Shown piece by piece: positions 16,480 through 26,671 of a stretch of 64,000 nt of DNA. Numbering within the stretch: position 1 is the first letter of the stretch; the number at the start of each line of letters is the position of its first letter. Location of the stretch: positions 16,944 to 80,943 of the forward strand of contig CBCTCU010000008.1 of the NCBI GenBank assembly GCA_965145485.1, read 5' to 3'. This DNA comes from CABQCM01 sp965145485 (GTDB lineage: Bacteria; Bacillota; Clostridia; Oscillospirales; Acutalibacteraceae). The notes under the pieces were generated by a model that saw only the letters and a list, made by a program, of their open reading frames with translations, did no database searches and was not told the origin of the DNA. The position numbers were made by a program, and so were the translations under genes.

Positions 16480-18675
16480 ATGTTTGAAAACGCAAGGGTC
16501 TTTACCACCGAGCTGGCCGGGCGTCCGCTCGTGGTGGAAACCGGCAAGCTCGCGCAGCTCGCTTCGGGCTCGTGCATGATCCGGTATGGCGAGACGGCCA
16601 TTATGTGCACCGCCACCATCGCGGACAAGCCGCGCGAGGGGGTTGACTTTTTCCCGCTGTCGGTCGATTTTGAGGAAAAGCTTTATGCCGTCGGCCGTAT
16701 CCCCGGCTCCTTCATGCGCCGTGAGGGCCGCCCGACCGAGAAGGCGATCCTCGCCTCCCGCATGATCGACCGCCCCATGCGCCCCCTGTTCCCCAAGGAT
16801 ATGCGCAACGATGTGTCCATCGTATGCACCGTCATGTCGGTGGATCCCGACTGCCCGCCCGAGACCATCGCTATGATCGGCGCGTCCATCAGCGTCTCGA
16901 TCTCCCAGATCCCCTGGAAGGGGCCGATCAGCGGCGTCAGCGTCGGCATGATCGACGGCGAATATATCATCAATCCCACGACCGAGCAGCAGCATCAAAG
17001 CCGTATGGCCGTAACGGTTGCCTCGACCGATTCCCTCGTTGCGATGATCGAGGCCGGGGCCGATCAGGTGACCGATCAGGAGATGTTTGACGCGATCATG
17101 TTCGGCCACGAGGCCAACCAAAAGATTGTCCAGTTTATCAAGGATATCCAAAAAGAAGTGGGCAAGCCCAAGATGGACTTCCCCTCTAACGACCCCTCGC
17201 CCGAAATGTATGAAGAGGTCAAGGCTTTCGCCATCGACGAGGTTCGCGTCGCGTTGGATACCGACGACAAGCGGGTGCGTGACGAGCGGCTCAAGCCGAT
17301 TTATGAAAAAGTGCACGAGACGCTGGATGAGAAGTACCCGGAGGAGACGGCCAAGCTCGACGACTGCCTTTACAAGCTGCAAAAATACGTCGTGCGCCGC
17401 TGGCTGCTCGATGACAACAAGCGCGTCGACGGCCGCGCTATCGATGAAATCCGTCCCCTGGCCGCCGAGGTTGGGCTGTTGCCCCGCGTACACGGCTCGG
17501 GGCTCTTTACCCGCGGGCAGACCCAGGTGCTGACCACCGTGACCCTGGGCCAGGTGCGCGACTCCCAGCTGCTGGACGGCATTGACCCGGAGGAAACCAA
17601 GCGGTATATGCACCACTACAACTTCCCCTCCTATTCGGTGGGCGAGACCCGTCCAAGCCGTGGGCCCGGTCGGCGTGAGATCGGTCACGGCGCGCTGGCC
17701 GAGCGGGCCCTGCTGCCGGTGATTCCGTCGGTCGAGGAGTTCCCTTATTCCCTTCGCCTGGTTTCGGAGGTGTTGTCCTCCAATGGTTCGACCTCACAGG
17801 GGTCGGTGTGTGGTTCCACCCTTGCGCTGATGGACGCGGGCGTCCCCATTAAGGCGCCGGTGGCCGGTATTTCCTGCGGTTTGGTGACCGAGGGCGACCG
17901 CTTCATGACCATGGTCGACATCCAGGGGCTGGAGGATTTCTTCGGCGATATGGACTTTAAGGTGGCCGGCACCAAGGAAGGCATCACGGCCATCCAGATG
18001 GATCTCAAGATCGACGGCCTGACCCCCGCCATCATCAAGGAGGCGCTGCAGAAGACCCACACGGCGAGAAACTACATTCTCGACGAGGTTATGCTCAAGG
18101 CGATCAGCGCGCCGCGCGAGGAGCTTTCCAAGTACGCGCCCAAGATGCTGAGCACCAAGATCGATGTGGACAAGATCCGCGAGGTGATTGGCTCGGGCGG
18201 CAAGGTCATTCAAAAGATCTGCGCCGACTGCAACTGCAAGATCGACGTGGAAGAGGACGGCAATGTGTACATTTCGGCGATCGACATCGACGACTGCCGC
18301 CGGGCGCTCCAGATTGTCGAAACCATTGCCAAGGATCCTGAAATTGGCGCCATTTATAAGGGCAAGGTCACCCGCCTGATGAACTTTGGGGCTTTCGTTG
18401 AGATCGCTCCGGGCAAGGAGGGGCTGGTGCACATCAGCCATCTCGACGTCAAGCGCACCGAAAAGGTGGAGGATGTCGTCCAGGTAGGCGACGAGGTCAT
18501 CGTCAAGGTGCTGGAGATCGACGATCAGGGCCGGCTGAACCTTTCGCGCCGCAACGCCCTGATTGAGGTGGAGGGCGCCGTGCCGGAGAACGAGGTCTCC
18601 GATACCCCGCGCCGCAGCGCGCCGCGCAGGGACTACGGCCGTGATCGGGGCGACCGCGGCCGCCGCAGGAGCTGA
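16480..18675 (+). CDS. pnp: Polyribonucleotide nucleotidyltransferase (PNPase)
   Basis: Phosphorolytic 3'-5' exoribonuclease of mRNA turnover, acting as a trimer. At 731 residues it shows two RNase PH domains (first FENARVFTTELAGRPL; second around RVDGRAIDEIRPLAAEVGLLPR with FTRGQTQVL and SNGSTSQGSVCG), a KH domain (IREVIGSGGKVIQKI) and an S1 domain (YKGKVTRLMNFGAFVEI...GLVHISHL), then a basic Arg/Gly tail. Start ATG 16480 has GGAGG upstream. It follows rpsO and shares its promoter unless the intervening hairpin stops transcription. Confidence 0.96.
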   Translation: MFENARVFTTELAGRPLVVETGKLAQLASGSCMIRYGETAIMCTATIADKPREGVDFFPLSVDFEEKLYAVGRIPGSFMRREGRPTEKAILASRMIDRPMRPLFPKDMRNDVSIVCTVMSVDPDCPPETIAMIGASISVSISQIPWKGPISGVSVGMIDGEYIINPTTEQQHQSRMAVTVASTDSLVAMIEAGADQVTDQEMFDAIMFGHEANQKIVQFIKDIQKEVGKPKMDFPSNDPSPEMYEEVKAFAIDEVRVALDTDDKRVRDERLKPIYEKVHETLDEKYPEETAKLDDCLYKLQKYVVRRWLLDDNKRVDGRAIDEIRPLAAEVGLLPRVHGSGLFTRGQTQVLTTVTLGQVRDSQLLDGIDPEETKRYMHHYNFPSYSVGETRPSRGPGRREIGHGALAERALLPVIPSVEEFPYSLRLVSEVLSSNGSTSQGSVCGSTLALMDAGVPIKAPVAGISCGLVTEGDRFMTMVDIQGLEDFFGDMDFKVAGTKEGITAIQMDLKIDGLTPAIIKEALQKTHTARNYILDEVMLKAISAPREELSKYAPKMLSTKIDVDKIREVIGSGGKVIQKICADCNCKIDVEEDGNVYISAIDIDDCRRALQIVETIAKDPEIGAIYKGKVTRLMNFGAFVEIAPGKEGLVHISHLDVKRTEKVEDVVQVGDEVIVKVLEIDDQGRLNLSRRNALIEVEGAVPENEVSDTPRRSAPRRDYGRDRGDRGRRRS

Positions 18676-19204
18676 ATGGGCTTTTCGGCCTCTCGGAAAT
18701 AGTGGTAGCGGATCCGGCAGGGCGGCTATCCGTCGCTGCGGGCGTTCGCGTATGATGTAAATCTTGATCGGCGGCAGGGCTGGGGGTATCCGGCCTTTGC
18801 CGCCTTTTGTTGTTTGCGAAAAGGAAACACAATTCATCATTGGAAGTTTGTCGGCTCCTCCCATGGCCTGTGCGCCGTCAATTCAACGATGGATAGGATT
18901 GACATCCCCTTGCCTCTGTTGGCTGCATGTGGAGCATAAGCGCCGCCTTCTCCCAAAGGGTCGCCGGTTTGGACGAATTTGCTCTGTTTGGGGCTTCCCA
19001 CGACCGCACAGGCGCGTGCGCCCTGTCGGCCGCACGTTCGATCAGGGCCTGTCGCCCCGTTGGCTTAGCGGCGGTTATGCAGATATGCAGGGGGCCCGGC
19101 TGCCCATGGCGGCAAAAAGGAAGGGCAAAGCCGATCCCTTGCCTTATGACAAAGATATTGGAAATCAACCAATGGCGTATCGCGGCCATTTGAAAGGAGA
19201 TCCT
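18676..19204. other. Intergenic region with pnp terminator
   Basis: 529 bases. Holds the terminator at 18770-18808. The long open frame leading into the nitrilase gene has no ribosome binding site before 19205 and no family similarity. Confidence 0.55.
18770..18808 (+). terminator. Intrinsic terminator of rpsO-pnp
   Basis: GGCGGCA (18770-18776) pairs with TGCCGCC (18798-18804), followed by TTTTGTTG. The loop is long but contains further pairing. Confidence 0.6.
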
Positions 19205-20086
19205 ATGAATGCATTAAAGATTGCCCTGCTGCAAATTGCACCCGGGAACAATCTGGAGGAGAACCGGGAAAAGGGGATGGATGCTTGCATAAGGGCAAAG
19301 GACATGGGGGCGGATATCGCCCTGTTCCCCGAAATGTGGAGCAACGGCTACCGGATTTACGACCGGCCCAACCGGGAATGGATGGCCGAGGCCATTCCCC
19401 TCGAGGGTGATTTTGTGGGGGCGTTTGCCCAGCTTGCCGGGCGGTTGGAGATGGCGATCGGCGTTACGCTGCTGGAGCAATGGGACGGCGGGCCAAAAAA
19501 TACCCTGGTACTGTTTGACCGGCACGGGGAGCGGGCGATGACCTACTCCAAGGTTCACACCTGCGATTTTGACGTCGAGCGCGCGCTTACCCCAGGGGAT
19601 GCTTTTTATGTGGCCGATCTGGACACAGCCATCGGGAATGTGAAAGTTGGCGCCATGATCTGCTTTGACAGGGAGTTCCCCGAGAGCGCGCGCATCCTGA
19701 TGCTCCAGGGGGCGGAAATCGTGCTGGTGCCAAACGCCTGCCCCATGGAGATCAACCGCCTGACCCAACTGCGTGCGAGGGCTTTTGAAAACATGGTGGG
19801 CATCGCCACCTGCAACTATCCCGAGGGGGTGCCCGACTGCAACGGGCATTCCACAGCGTTTGACGGCATGGCCTATCTGCCCGGATCGTCCGAATCCAGA
19901 GATACCTGCATCCTGGAGGCCGACGGAAAAGAAGGTATTTACATGGCCGTGTTTGATATGGATTTGCTTCGGGCATACCGTAGGGAAGAGGTGCATGGCA
20001 ACGCCTTTCGCCATCCGAAAAAATACGGGGCGCTGGTAGAGGAGGTAGTGAGAGAGCCCTTTATCCGGGACGGATACCGGGGGTGA
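19205..20086 (+). CDS. Carbon-nitrogen hydrolase (nitrilase superfamily)
   Basis: 293 residues. Hydrolyses amide C-N bonds through a Glu-Lys-Cys triad, all visible: Glu43 in LFPEMW, Lys in MTYSKVHTCDFD, and Cys in GAMICFDREFPESAR. The LVPNACPMEINR and ARAFENMVGIATCNYP segments are typical of the omega-amidase/N-carbamoyl branch. Start ATG 19205 lies 7 bases after GAAAGGAG; the frame extends ~147 codons upstream without similarity. Monocistronic by context. Exact substrate not determinable. Confidence 0.88.
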   Translation: MNALKIALLQIAPGNNLEENREKGMDACIRAKDMGADIALFPEMWSNGYRIYDRPNREWMAEAIPLEGDFVGAFAQLAGRLEMAIGVTLLEQWDGGPKNTLVLFDRHGERAMTYSKVHTCDFDVERALTPGDAFYVADLDTAIGNVKVGAMICFDREFPESARILMLQGAEIVLVPNACPMEINRLTQLRARAFENMVGIATCNYPEGVPDCNGHSTAFDGMAYLPGSSESRDTCILEADGKEGIYMAVFDMDLLRAYRREEVHGNAFRHPKKYGALVEEVVREPFIRDGYRG

Positions 20087-20423
20087 TCTCCCTCCCCGCA
20101 TCCAGCCGCTCGCCGTATGGGCTCAACCGGGCCGGGAAAGGCGGCGTCACTGCTAGCAGCTCCGGCCTATCGCGTATAGGGAGGGGCGGCGCCTATATAT
20201 CCATCGCTCGCTGGAGGGCTGGCATACCGGGCGGCGGCCGGTAGATGGGGGTGGTTTGCCATAGCGGCAATGGCCCTTTTCCCGATACCGGCCATTTGGC
20301 CGCGCGGCATGGCGGCCGATGCCCTGCGTTGCCGGCATACGATGGCGCGTTTTCCCCTGCGTTGTTACGCCGCTGAAAACGAGGGGCAATGGCGGCTATG
20401 GACAAGGGATGTGAGGGAATCCG
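20087..20423. other. Intergenic region, nothing recognised
   Basis: 337 bases between the hydrolase and hflX. No gene, convincing promoter or terminator identified. Confidence 0.5.
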
Positions 20424-21698
20424 ATGAAAGGATACGATATGTATTACGAGAACAAACAAGGGCCGGAGCGTGCATTGCTCCTTGCGCTGGAGTTGGAGGG
20501 GGAGGACAGCGCCCCTCTGCTTGACGAGCTGGCCGAGCTGGCCAAAACGGCAGGCGTTGAGGTCGTGGCCAGTGTGACCCAGAAACGGGATGCGCCCAAT
20601 ACGGCGACGTATGTTGGGGCGGGCCGCCTGAAGGAGATTCAGGAGTTTTGCAGTGGAAACACGGTGGACCTCATCATCGCGGATGGGGAATTGACGCCCA
20701 CCCAGCAGCGTAATCTGGAAAAGGAGACGGGGGTTCGTGTCATCGACCGCACGATGCTCATTTTGGACATTTTTTCCTCCCGTGCCCATTCGATGGAAGG
20801 GCGGCTGCAGGTCGAATTGGCACGGTACCGGTATCTGCTTCCCCGGCTGACGGGAAAGGGGCTGGCTCTCTCCCGGCAAGGCGGCCAGGGCGGCATCGGC
20901 GCGCGGCGCGGCGCGGGGGAGACGCAGCTGGAAACCGACCGGCGTCATATCCGCCGGCGCATCCACGCGCTGGAGGAGCAGCTCGCTTTGGTGGAGGAGC
21001 GCAGGGAGCGTACCCGTCAACGCCGAAGGAAAAGCGGCTTTTTGAGCGTCGCACTGGTGGGCTACACCAATGCAGGCAAGTCCACCCTGATGAACCGCCT
21101 GACCGAAGCGGGGGTGCTGGCGGAGGATAAGCTGTTCGCTACCCTTGACCCCACCGCGCGCTCTCTCAAGCTTCCGGATGGGCGCACCGTCATGCTCATT
21201 GACACCGTCGGGCTCATCCGCAAGCTGCCCCATCATCTGGTGCGCGCTTTCCGCTCCACGCTGGTGGAGGCGGCTGAGGCCGACCTCATCCTCAATGTCT
21301 GCGACGCCTCGAGCGAGGAAGCGCAGGAGCATCTCAAGGTGACCGACGCATTGCTCGCCGAGCTGGGGGGAGGGAAACGTCCGGTGTTGCCGGTGTTCAA
21401 TAAATGCGACCTTGTCGACCCGTCCGAGCTTCCCCGTTGTGCGCAAAAGGCAGTTTATTTGTCGGCCTTGCGCGGGGATGGGATTGACCGCCTGCTCGAG
21501 GCGGTGGCTGAGATGTTGCCCCCGACCCGCGTGCGGGTTTCGCTGCTTCTGCCTTATGACCAGGGCTCGCTTGCCGCCCGGGTGCGCAGGGAGGGGACCG
21601 TGCATGGCGAAGAATACAGCGCCGAGGGGCTACGACTGGATTGCACGATTGACCGGCAGCTTTGCGCCCAGCTTGGGCCTTATATATCGCGCGCATGA
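20424..21698 (+). CDS. hflX: Ribosome-associated GTPase HflX
   Basis: GTPase that binds the 50S subunit and splits stalled or stressed ribosomes. In 424 residues: the HflX N-terminal domain (NTATYVGAGRLKEI), the Gly-rich linker (QGGQGGIGARRGAGETQLE), a coiled helix, then the G domain with GYTNAGKSTL (G1), DTVGLI (G3) and NKCD (G4). Start ATG 20424 follows TGAGGG; Met6 at 20439 is a possible alternative. Followed by a strong terminator, so single-gene transcription is likely. Confidence 0.94.
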   Translation: MKGYDMYYENKQGPERALLLALELEGEDSAPLLDELAELAKTAGVEVVASVTQKRDAPNTATYVGAGRLKEIQEFCSGNTVDLIIADGELTPTQQRNLEKETGVRVIDRTMLILDIFSSRAHSMEGRLQVELARYRYLLPRLTGKGLALSRQGGQGGIGARRGAGETQLETDRRHIRRRIHALEEQLALVEERRERTRQRRRKSGFLSVALVGYTNAGKSTLMNRLTEAGVLAEDKLFATLDPTARSLKLPDGRTVMLIDTVGLIRKLPHHLVRAFRSTLVEAAEADLILNVCDASSEEAQEHLKVTDALLAELGGGKRPVLPVFNKCDLVDPSELPRCAQKAVYLSALRGDGIDRLLEAVAEMLPPTRVRVSLLLPYDQGSLAARVRREGTVHGEEYSAEGLRLDCTIDRQLCAQLGPYISRA

Positions 21699-21721
21699 CC
21701 GTTGGCGCAAGCTCCAAACCT

Positions 21722-21763
21722 TTGCCCTGACGGCGGGTGCCCTCCCGTTTCAGGGCAATTTTT
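21722..21763 (+). terminator. Intrinsic terminator of hflX
   Basis: TTGCCCTGA (21722-21730) pairs with TCAGGGCAA (21750-21758) and is followed by five T. Starts 24 bases after the stop codon. Confidence 0.85.
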
Positions 21764-22633
21764 AAGGTAGGGAAACGACCGGCGAAAATCGCGGAGGAGC
21801 CGTGAACGAAAGCGTTGCTATACATGCCAAGTAAAGCGAGTTGCTAACAAAACGAGATCAAACATATACAGCTGCGGTTAGAACAGAGGTCGCCGGTTCA
21901 TGAACCGGGGAATCGGTGGTGCCAGAAAATATTAGTGAGTGTAGAGAATTTGCCGGTTATTGACCCTGATTGGGCTGACGCAAGCCTCCGGCTTTGCTGG
22001 TAGGTTATGACGATAGCTTTCATCACCTCGCGGTGGTATCGCCTCACGGCCCTGTACACATATCGTTCATCGCTGCGTGAAATACGGCAATTCCCCCAAA
22101 GGGCCTTCCAACCGCAAAAAAGAGGAGGCCAAAGAATCGTATGGTTTTCCATGCCGTCCCTTTTCCTCCATCCACTTTAAGGGGTTTTAGGCCATCCTCG
22201 TTCCAAATCCTCGCTTCCTCCGGCCCCATGGCTGCTCGCATGGTGTTGGTCATCCCTTGGTTTGTTGCGTTGCTTTCATCTTTATTTTGGGAGACGACTG
22301 CAAACAGAAGGCGTGGGCCCAATGCGGTCGCCCGGTTACCTTGTCTCCGGCCGGCCTTTTGCCGCCTCCCATACGGGCAACGGCTAACCATCCAACATCA
22401 CGGATAAAATGTGTTGTTTGACCGGCCGTTTTCTAAAGCGAATAGGCCGAAAAAACCTGCTGGTGCTTGATATTTTAGGGGTTATAGAGACTGGATATCG
22501 ATTTTGAAAATGTGCTATAATGATGGTTCCCTATTCAATGCGTCGTTTTAAATGAGTCGATAAAAAGTCGAATTTTGTCGAAATGTGAAGAAAATTCACA
22601 TACGAGTGGACAATAATTTGTTTTATGTAACTG

Positions 22634-22662
22634 TATACAGAGGGGGCAATTTATGGTATGAT
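22634..22662 (+). promoter_or_regulatory. Candidate htpG promoter
   Basis: TATACA (22634-22639), 17-base spacer, TATGAT (22657-22662) in AT-rich DNA. Weaker than the other promoters listed; a TATAAT at 22516 has no partner -35 box. Confidence 0.4.
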
Positions 22663-22805
22663 TTCTATATCCATTATCAACAAAAAAGAAATGTATATTT
22701 CACCGTATTTCCTTTAATATGATCAGAAAAATTATCGATCATGGTTATTAATGTAAAATAACCTGTTGTACAGGTTTGTATAAAAATGCAATAAGGAGAA
22801 TCCAT

Positions 22806-24635
22806 ATGAAAAAGGGAACGATTGCTGTCAAGGCGGAAAATATGCTGCCAATCATAAAAAAATGGCTGTATTCCGAAAAAGATATCTTTTTAAGGGAAGC
22901 TATCTCCAATGCCAGCGACGCCATATATAAGCTCGAACGTCTCATTGCCATGGGGGAGGCCGACCCCATCGAGCAGGAGGCTTTTCGCATCGATGTGCTG
23001 CTTGATAAAGAGAACAAAACCCTGACCATTCGGGACAACGGCCTGGGCATGACCGAGCAGGAGGTGGTGGAATACATCGCCCAGGTCGCCTTTTCGGGTG
23101 CGGTTGACTTTATGGAAAAATACAAAGAGGGCAAGGACGGCGGCATCATCGGCCATTTTGGATTGGGCTTTTATTCGGTGTTCATGGCCGCCGATTCGGT
23201 CGAGGTCGACACCTTGTCCTACCGCCCCGGCGCAAAGCCGGTGCTTTGGCGCAGCGACGGCAGCTCGGAGTACGAGATTGGCGAGGGAACACGCACGGGC
23301 CGCGGAACCACCCTGACGCTGCACATTGGAACGGATGGAGAGGAGTTTTTGGATGCGCCGCTGGTCAAAGCGACCATCCGCAAGTATTGCGCCTTTCTCC
23401 CCTATGAAATCTACTTTACCGACAGTGCCGTGCCCTCATCCGAGGATGAGAAGCCGCTGAATAACACCATGCCTCTTTGGATGAAACCGGCGCGCGAGTG
23501 CACCGACGAAGAGTACAAGCAGTTCTACCGCGATGTCTTTCATCAGGCGGATGACCCGCTTTTCTGGATTCACCTCAATGTCGACTCCCCCTTTCAACTC
23601 AAATCGATTATCTATTTTCCACGTCTGAGGGACGAGCGCAATCTGATGGATATTGGCGAGATCAAGTTGTATTATAACCGGGTGTTTGTAGCCGACAATA
23701 TCAAGGAAATTCTGCCCGAATTTCTCATGGTCCTCAAGGGAGTCATCGACTGCCCCGACATCCCGATCAATGTCTCGCGCAGCTTTTTGCAAAACGACGG
23801 CACGGTGTCCAAAATCGCCTCCTTTATCTCGAAAAAGGTGTCGGACAAGCTGCACTCCATCTTTGAGGCAAGCCGTGAGGAGTTTGAACGGTATTGGGAC
23901 GATATCCGTGTGCTCATCGAATACGGCTGCCTGCGCGACCGGAAATTTTATGACCGCATGAAGGATATCGTGCTGTTTCGCACGACACAGGGCCAATACC
24001 GCACCTTCAAGGAATGGATTGGCGATTCTCAGCAGGATAAAGAAAAAAAGGTGTATTACACCGATAACCGCGCGCAGCAGACTACCGCTATCGGGTTGTA
24101 TGAAGCGCAGGAAATCCCGGTGGCGGAGTTTGGCTATCCCATCGACCTTGCGTTTGCGCAGGCCATGGAAATGGAGGACTCGTCGGTACGCTTTATCAGT
24201 GTGACCTCCCAGCCGCCCGAAAGCCTGAAAACCGGCCAGCCGGTGGAGGCGGGGGAGGTGAAGGCGCTGAGCGATTTGTTCGTCACGGCCCTGCCCGATC
24301 GTAAGCTGCAAATTCAAGTGGAGAACCTTGGCGAGGGGTGCGTTCCCCTGGTGCTGTCCATCCCGGAATATGCGCGCCGGCTGGAGCAGATGCAGCGCCT
24401 GTACGGGGAAAAAGCCCCCGAGGTCGAAAAAGAGTATGTGATGACCATCAACCGTTCCCACCCATTGATATCCAAGCTTCTACTCTGGGCTGGTGTTCAG
24501 GCCAAGAAGGAGGAGGCAACGATGATTTGCCGTCAGTTGTTTGATCTCGGTCTGATGGAATTGGAGGGCTTGAATGAGGAGGAAAAGGAACAGTTTGTCA
24601 AGCGAAGCTATCGTTTCCTGCAAATGATCGGATGA
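22806..24635 (+). CDS. htpG: Molecular chaperone HtpG (Hsp90 family)
   Basis: ATP-dependent dimeric chaperone. The 609-residue protein has the Hsp90 N-terminal ATPase motifs: FLREAISNASDAIYKL (catalytic Glu and Mg-binding Asn), DNGLGMTEQEV, and GHFGLGFYSVFMAADSV (lid and ATP contacts). The middle domain contains FPRLRDERNL and the Arg-containing DIPINVSRSFLQND segment. Start ATG 22806 follows AAGGAG with ideal spacing. It is slightly short at the C-terminus compared with E. coli HtpG. Transcribed alone. Confidence 0.93.
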   Translation: MKKGTIAVKAENMLPIIKKWLYSEKDIFLREAISNASDAIYKLERLIAMGEADPIEQEAFRIDVLLDKENKTLTIRDNGLGMTEQEVVEYIAQVAFSGAVDFMEKYKEGKDGGIIGHFGLGFYSVFMAADSVEVDTLSYRPGAKPVLWRSDGSSEYEIGEGTRTGRGTTLTLHIGTDGEEFLDAPLVKATIRKYCAFLPYEIYFTDSAVPSSEDEKPLNNTMPLWMKPARECTDEEYKQFYRDVFHQADDPLFWIHLNVDSPFQLKSIIYFPRLRDERNLMDIGEIKLYYNRVFVADNIKEILPEFLMVLKGVIDCPDIPINVSRSFLQNDGTVSKIASFISKKVSDKLHSIFEASREEFERYWDDIRVLIEYGCLRDRKFYDRMKDIVLFRTTQGQYRTFKEWIGDSQQDKEKKVYYTDNRAQQTTAIGLYEAQEIPVAEFGYPIDLAFAQAMEMEDSSVRFISVTSQPPESLKTGQPVEAGEVKALSDLFVTALPDRKLQIQVENLGEGCVPLVLSIPEYARRLEQMQRLYGEKAPEVEKEYVMTINRSHPLISKLLLWAGVQAKKEEATMICRQLFDLGLMELEGLNEEEKEQFVKRSYRFLQMIG

Positions 24636-24903
24636 TGTTGCGCGCTAGACGATACGTATCCCAGAGCAGCTTGCCGTTATCCCAGCATGGAATATTGCGG
24701 TGGTGCAACGATGGATGGGGCCTGGGATCACCGGATTGCCGATGATCCCCTTGTGCCGATGTCCACGAAAGGATGGTACATGACTCAGTTAATATTCCAA
24801 TTCGTACAGCGTTATCCCGCTTTGTGTACCGATGCTCGGAGCATCCAAAGGCTTTGGCGGCTTTATGGGCGAAAAATATATGAAGTGGGGGATGATAATA
24901 CCT

Positions 24904-25248
24904 ATGAACAGCTTTTACGATCAAGCCGGGGAACGCATTCGTCAGTTACGCAAGCAGCGTCGTTACACCCGTGAACAGTTTGCCGAGATTGCAGATATCT
25001 CCTCCAAGTTCCTATATGAGATTGAGACAGGACAGAAAGGATTTTCGGCGGATACCTTATATCGTATCGCCAAAGGATTGTCGGTGTCGTGCGAATACAT
25101 TCTTACGGGTGAGACGGAAGAAAGCCCGACGGAGGAAATGATGGATAATCTAAAGCGGTTTGACGCAAATAACCTGTGCCAAATCGTGGATATTCTCAAC
25201 TCGATTCACGAAATGATAAACAATCAAAGCTCGTCCGTGGTGAAATAA
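24904..25248 (+). CDS. XRE-family transcriptional regulator (copy 1)
   Basis: 114 residues. Residues 10-65 form an XRE helix-turn-helix (RIRQLRKQRRYTREQFAEIADISSKFLYEIETG), followed by a helical tail. It is a close paralogue of the regulator at 33676: 58 of the first 69 residues are identical by eye, with diverged C-termini. It sits about 650 bases before the biosynthetic cluster and is followed by a terminator. Start 24904 is chosen by alignment with copy 2; an in-frame ATG at 24880 is possible. Probable DNA-binding regulator; target unknown, the cluster being the obvious candidate. Confidence 0.85.
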   Translation: MNSFYDQAGERIRQLRKQRRYTREQFAEIADISSKFLYEIETGQKGFSADTLYRIAKGLSVSCEYILTGETEESPTEEMMDNLKRFDANNLCQIVDILNSIHEMINNQSSSVVK

Positions 25249-25912
25249 TGGGCCGGTTAGGCTCTGCGGGATACAGGGTACGAATGGGCTATGCAATCGG
25301 TTGTTTAAGGTCGCCAAAGACTGTGGCCTGCGATGTCCCAAACATTAAATGAATCCGAAAACAGAAACCGGTGCGGCGGATGCTGCGCCGGTTTTTCTGT
25401 GCCACAAAGACAGCATCTAGGGCGGCGATCCGTGATGGTAATGCGGCGTCGAACCGCTCTATGCCCATTGCGGGGCTTCCCTGCCTATTGGGCCATTCCG
25501 GGAGCTGGGCGGATCACCAGTGCACGAGCGGTTTCCTTTGGGATACATCGTCTGGCCCCCGCTTGTTGAAAGAAATGGTTCATCCGGTAGTATCGAGCGA
25601 AAGCCGAACTGGGATGCCATGTCGCTTTGCTGGTTTTACGGGATACCCCATGAACAGGCGATAGGGCAAGCAGCGCCAGGGACAGTATATTTCCTTTGCA
25701 AAGGTTGACCGGCGTAAAGCCTCTTCAAGGAACTTCCGTCCCCGGCCTGTCCGGGGCATGACCACGATCCTCTGGGTTCGTCCTGTAAGGGCGTCCCGGA
25801 TGCTGCCGTTTTCGGACCTCAGCCAGAGCGGGCCGTGAATCGTATGACCGGCACTTGGAGGGGAGGAAATTCCCACCTTGGCCGGTTGCCGTACGTATGA
25901 CCAGGAGGTAAG
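25249..25912. other. Intergenic region before the biosynthetic cluster
   Basis: 664 bases with the terminator at 25366-25396. No gene is supported. I could not find a consensus promoter for the first cluster gene, so it may need an activator or lie in a weakly conserved form. Confidence 0.5.
25366..25396 (+). terminator. Intrinsic terminator after the XRE gene
   Basis: AACCGGTGC (25366-25374) pairs with GCGCCGGTT (25385-25393, one G-U pair) and runs into five T. It insulates the cluster from upstream transcription. Confidence 0.8.
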
Positions 25913-26671
25913 ATGATAACAGCATTTGGAATCTATAGGCACAAGTGAGGGCGCGATATGGATCGAGAGGTTTTTTTGCATGATTGTGTCGTACAGACGG
26001 CTTTGCCGCAGCCAGCACAGACCCACTCGGGCGATTTGGCCAGCAGGCTGTGCAGCGAGAGCATCGGTAAGCTGCTGCAAAGGCTTGCCCGCGCTCCCGC
26101 CGCCGATTGCCCGGTCTTTTTTGGCTCGGGCTTTGGGGTGCTGTCCAGCCTGCATGAATTTGACCGGGTCAGCGTAGCGGAGGGCCCGCTGCGGGTCAAT
26201 CCCAGCCGTTTTCCCGACACGGTGCTCAACGCCCCCGCCTGTCGGGCGAGCATTCAGCATCATTTGACCGGGCCGATTTACAATCTGTCCAATGGTCGGC
26301 TGTCCGCGCTCGACGCCATCGGCTTGGCCATGACCCAGATTGCCGCCGGCCAGGCCGACGAAGCGATTGTCTGCGCCGTAGAGGAGGCGTCGCCGGTCGC
26401 CCGGCGGGTGGATGCCTCCCTGTCGGTAACGGGTGGTGCCGCCCTCTTCCTGAGCGCGAGCAAAGCGCGGTTTCGGCTGTACGGCTACCGCCGGGAGCGG
26501 GTCAAGGCCATGGGCGGCGACGCCCCGGCGGCTGGTTGCGTCGAGCCGCTGCTGCGACTCGCGGACGCCTTGAAACGCGGCTTTGCCCGGGAGATAACCC
26601 TGGTTGCGCGGCAGGGTGGTTACGGCTGTCGTATTCGACTTGCACCCTCAGAATTGGAGGAACCGGCATGA
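25913..26671 (+). CDS. Degenerate ketosynthase-like protein, with in-frame TGA near the start
   Basis: The uninterrupted frame starts at ATG 25958 (237 residues), but the best ribosome binding site, AGGAGGTAAG, precedes ATG 25913 in the same frame. From there the product begins MITAFGIY, the usual opening beta-strand of ketosynthases, then meets TGA at 25946-25948 and continues. The body resembles the truncated 'ketoacyl-synt_2' fold (NPSRFPDTVLNAPACRASI, LTGPIYNLSNGRLSALDA), but the nucleophile position has no Cys (YNLSNG) and the His region is absent, so it cannot condense. It may be a chain-length-factor-like partner. First gene of the cluster; overlaps the next by ATGA. Confidence 0.7.

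Larger units (their letters stand above)
21699..22805. other. Long intergenic region before htpG
   Basis: About 1.1 kb. Contains the hflX terminator, then ~650 bases of moderately GC-rich DNA where I see no supported gene, then ~370 AT-rich bases with the htpG promoter candidate. The abrupt composition change near 22,430 is noticeable. Confidence 0.5.

Noticed and set aside
22044..22391. 115-residue minus-strand frame in the gap before htpG
   Set aside because: No recognisable domain or ribosome binding site; could be decayed sequence, but nothing supports a gene.
22504..22521. TTGAAA and TATAAT near 22510 as htpG promoter
   Set aside because: Only six bases separate them, too close for a sigma-A promoter.
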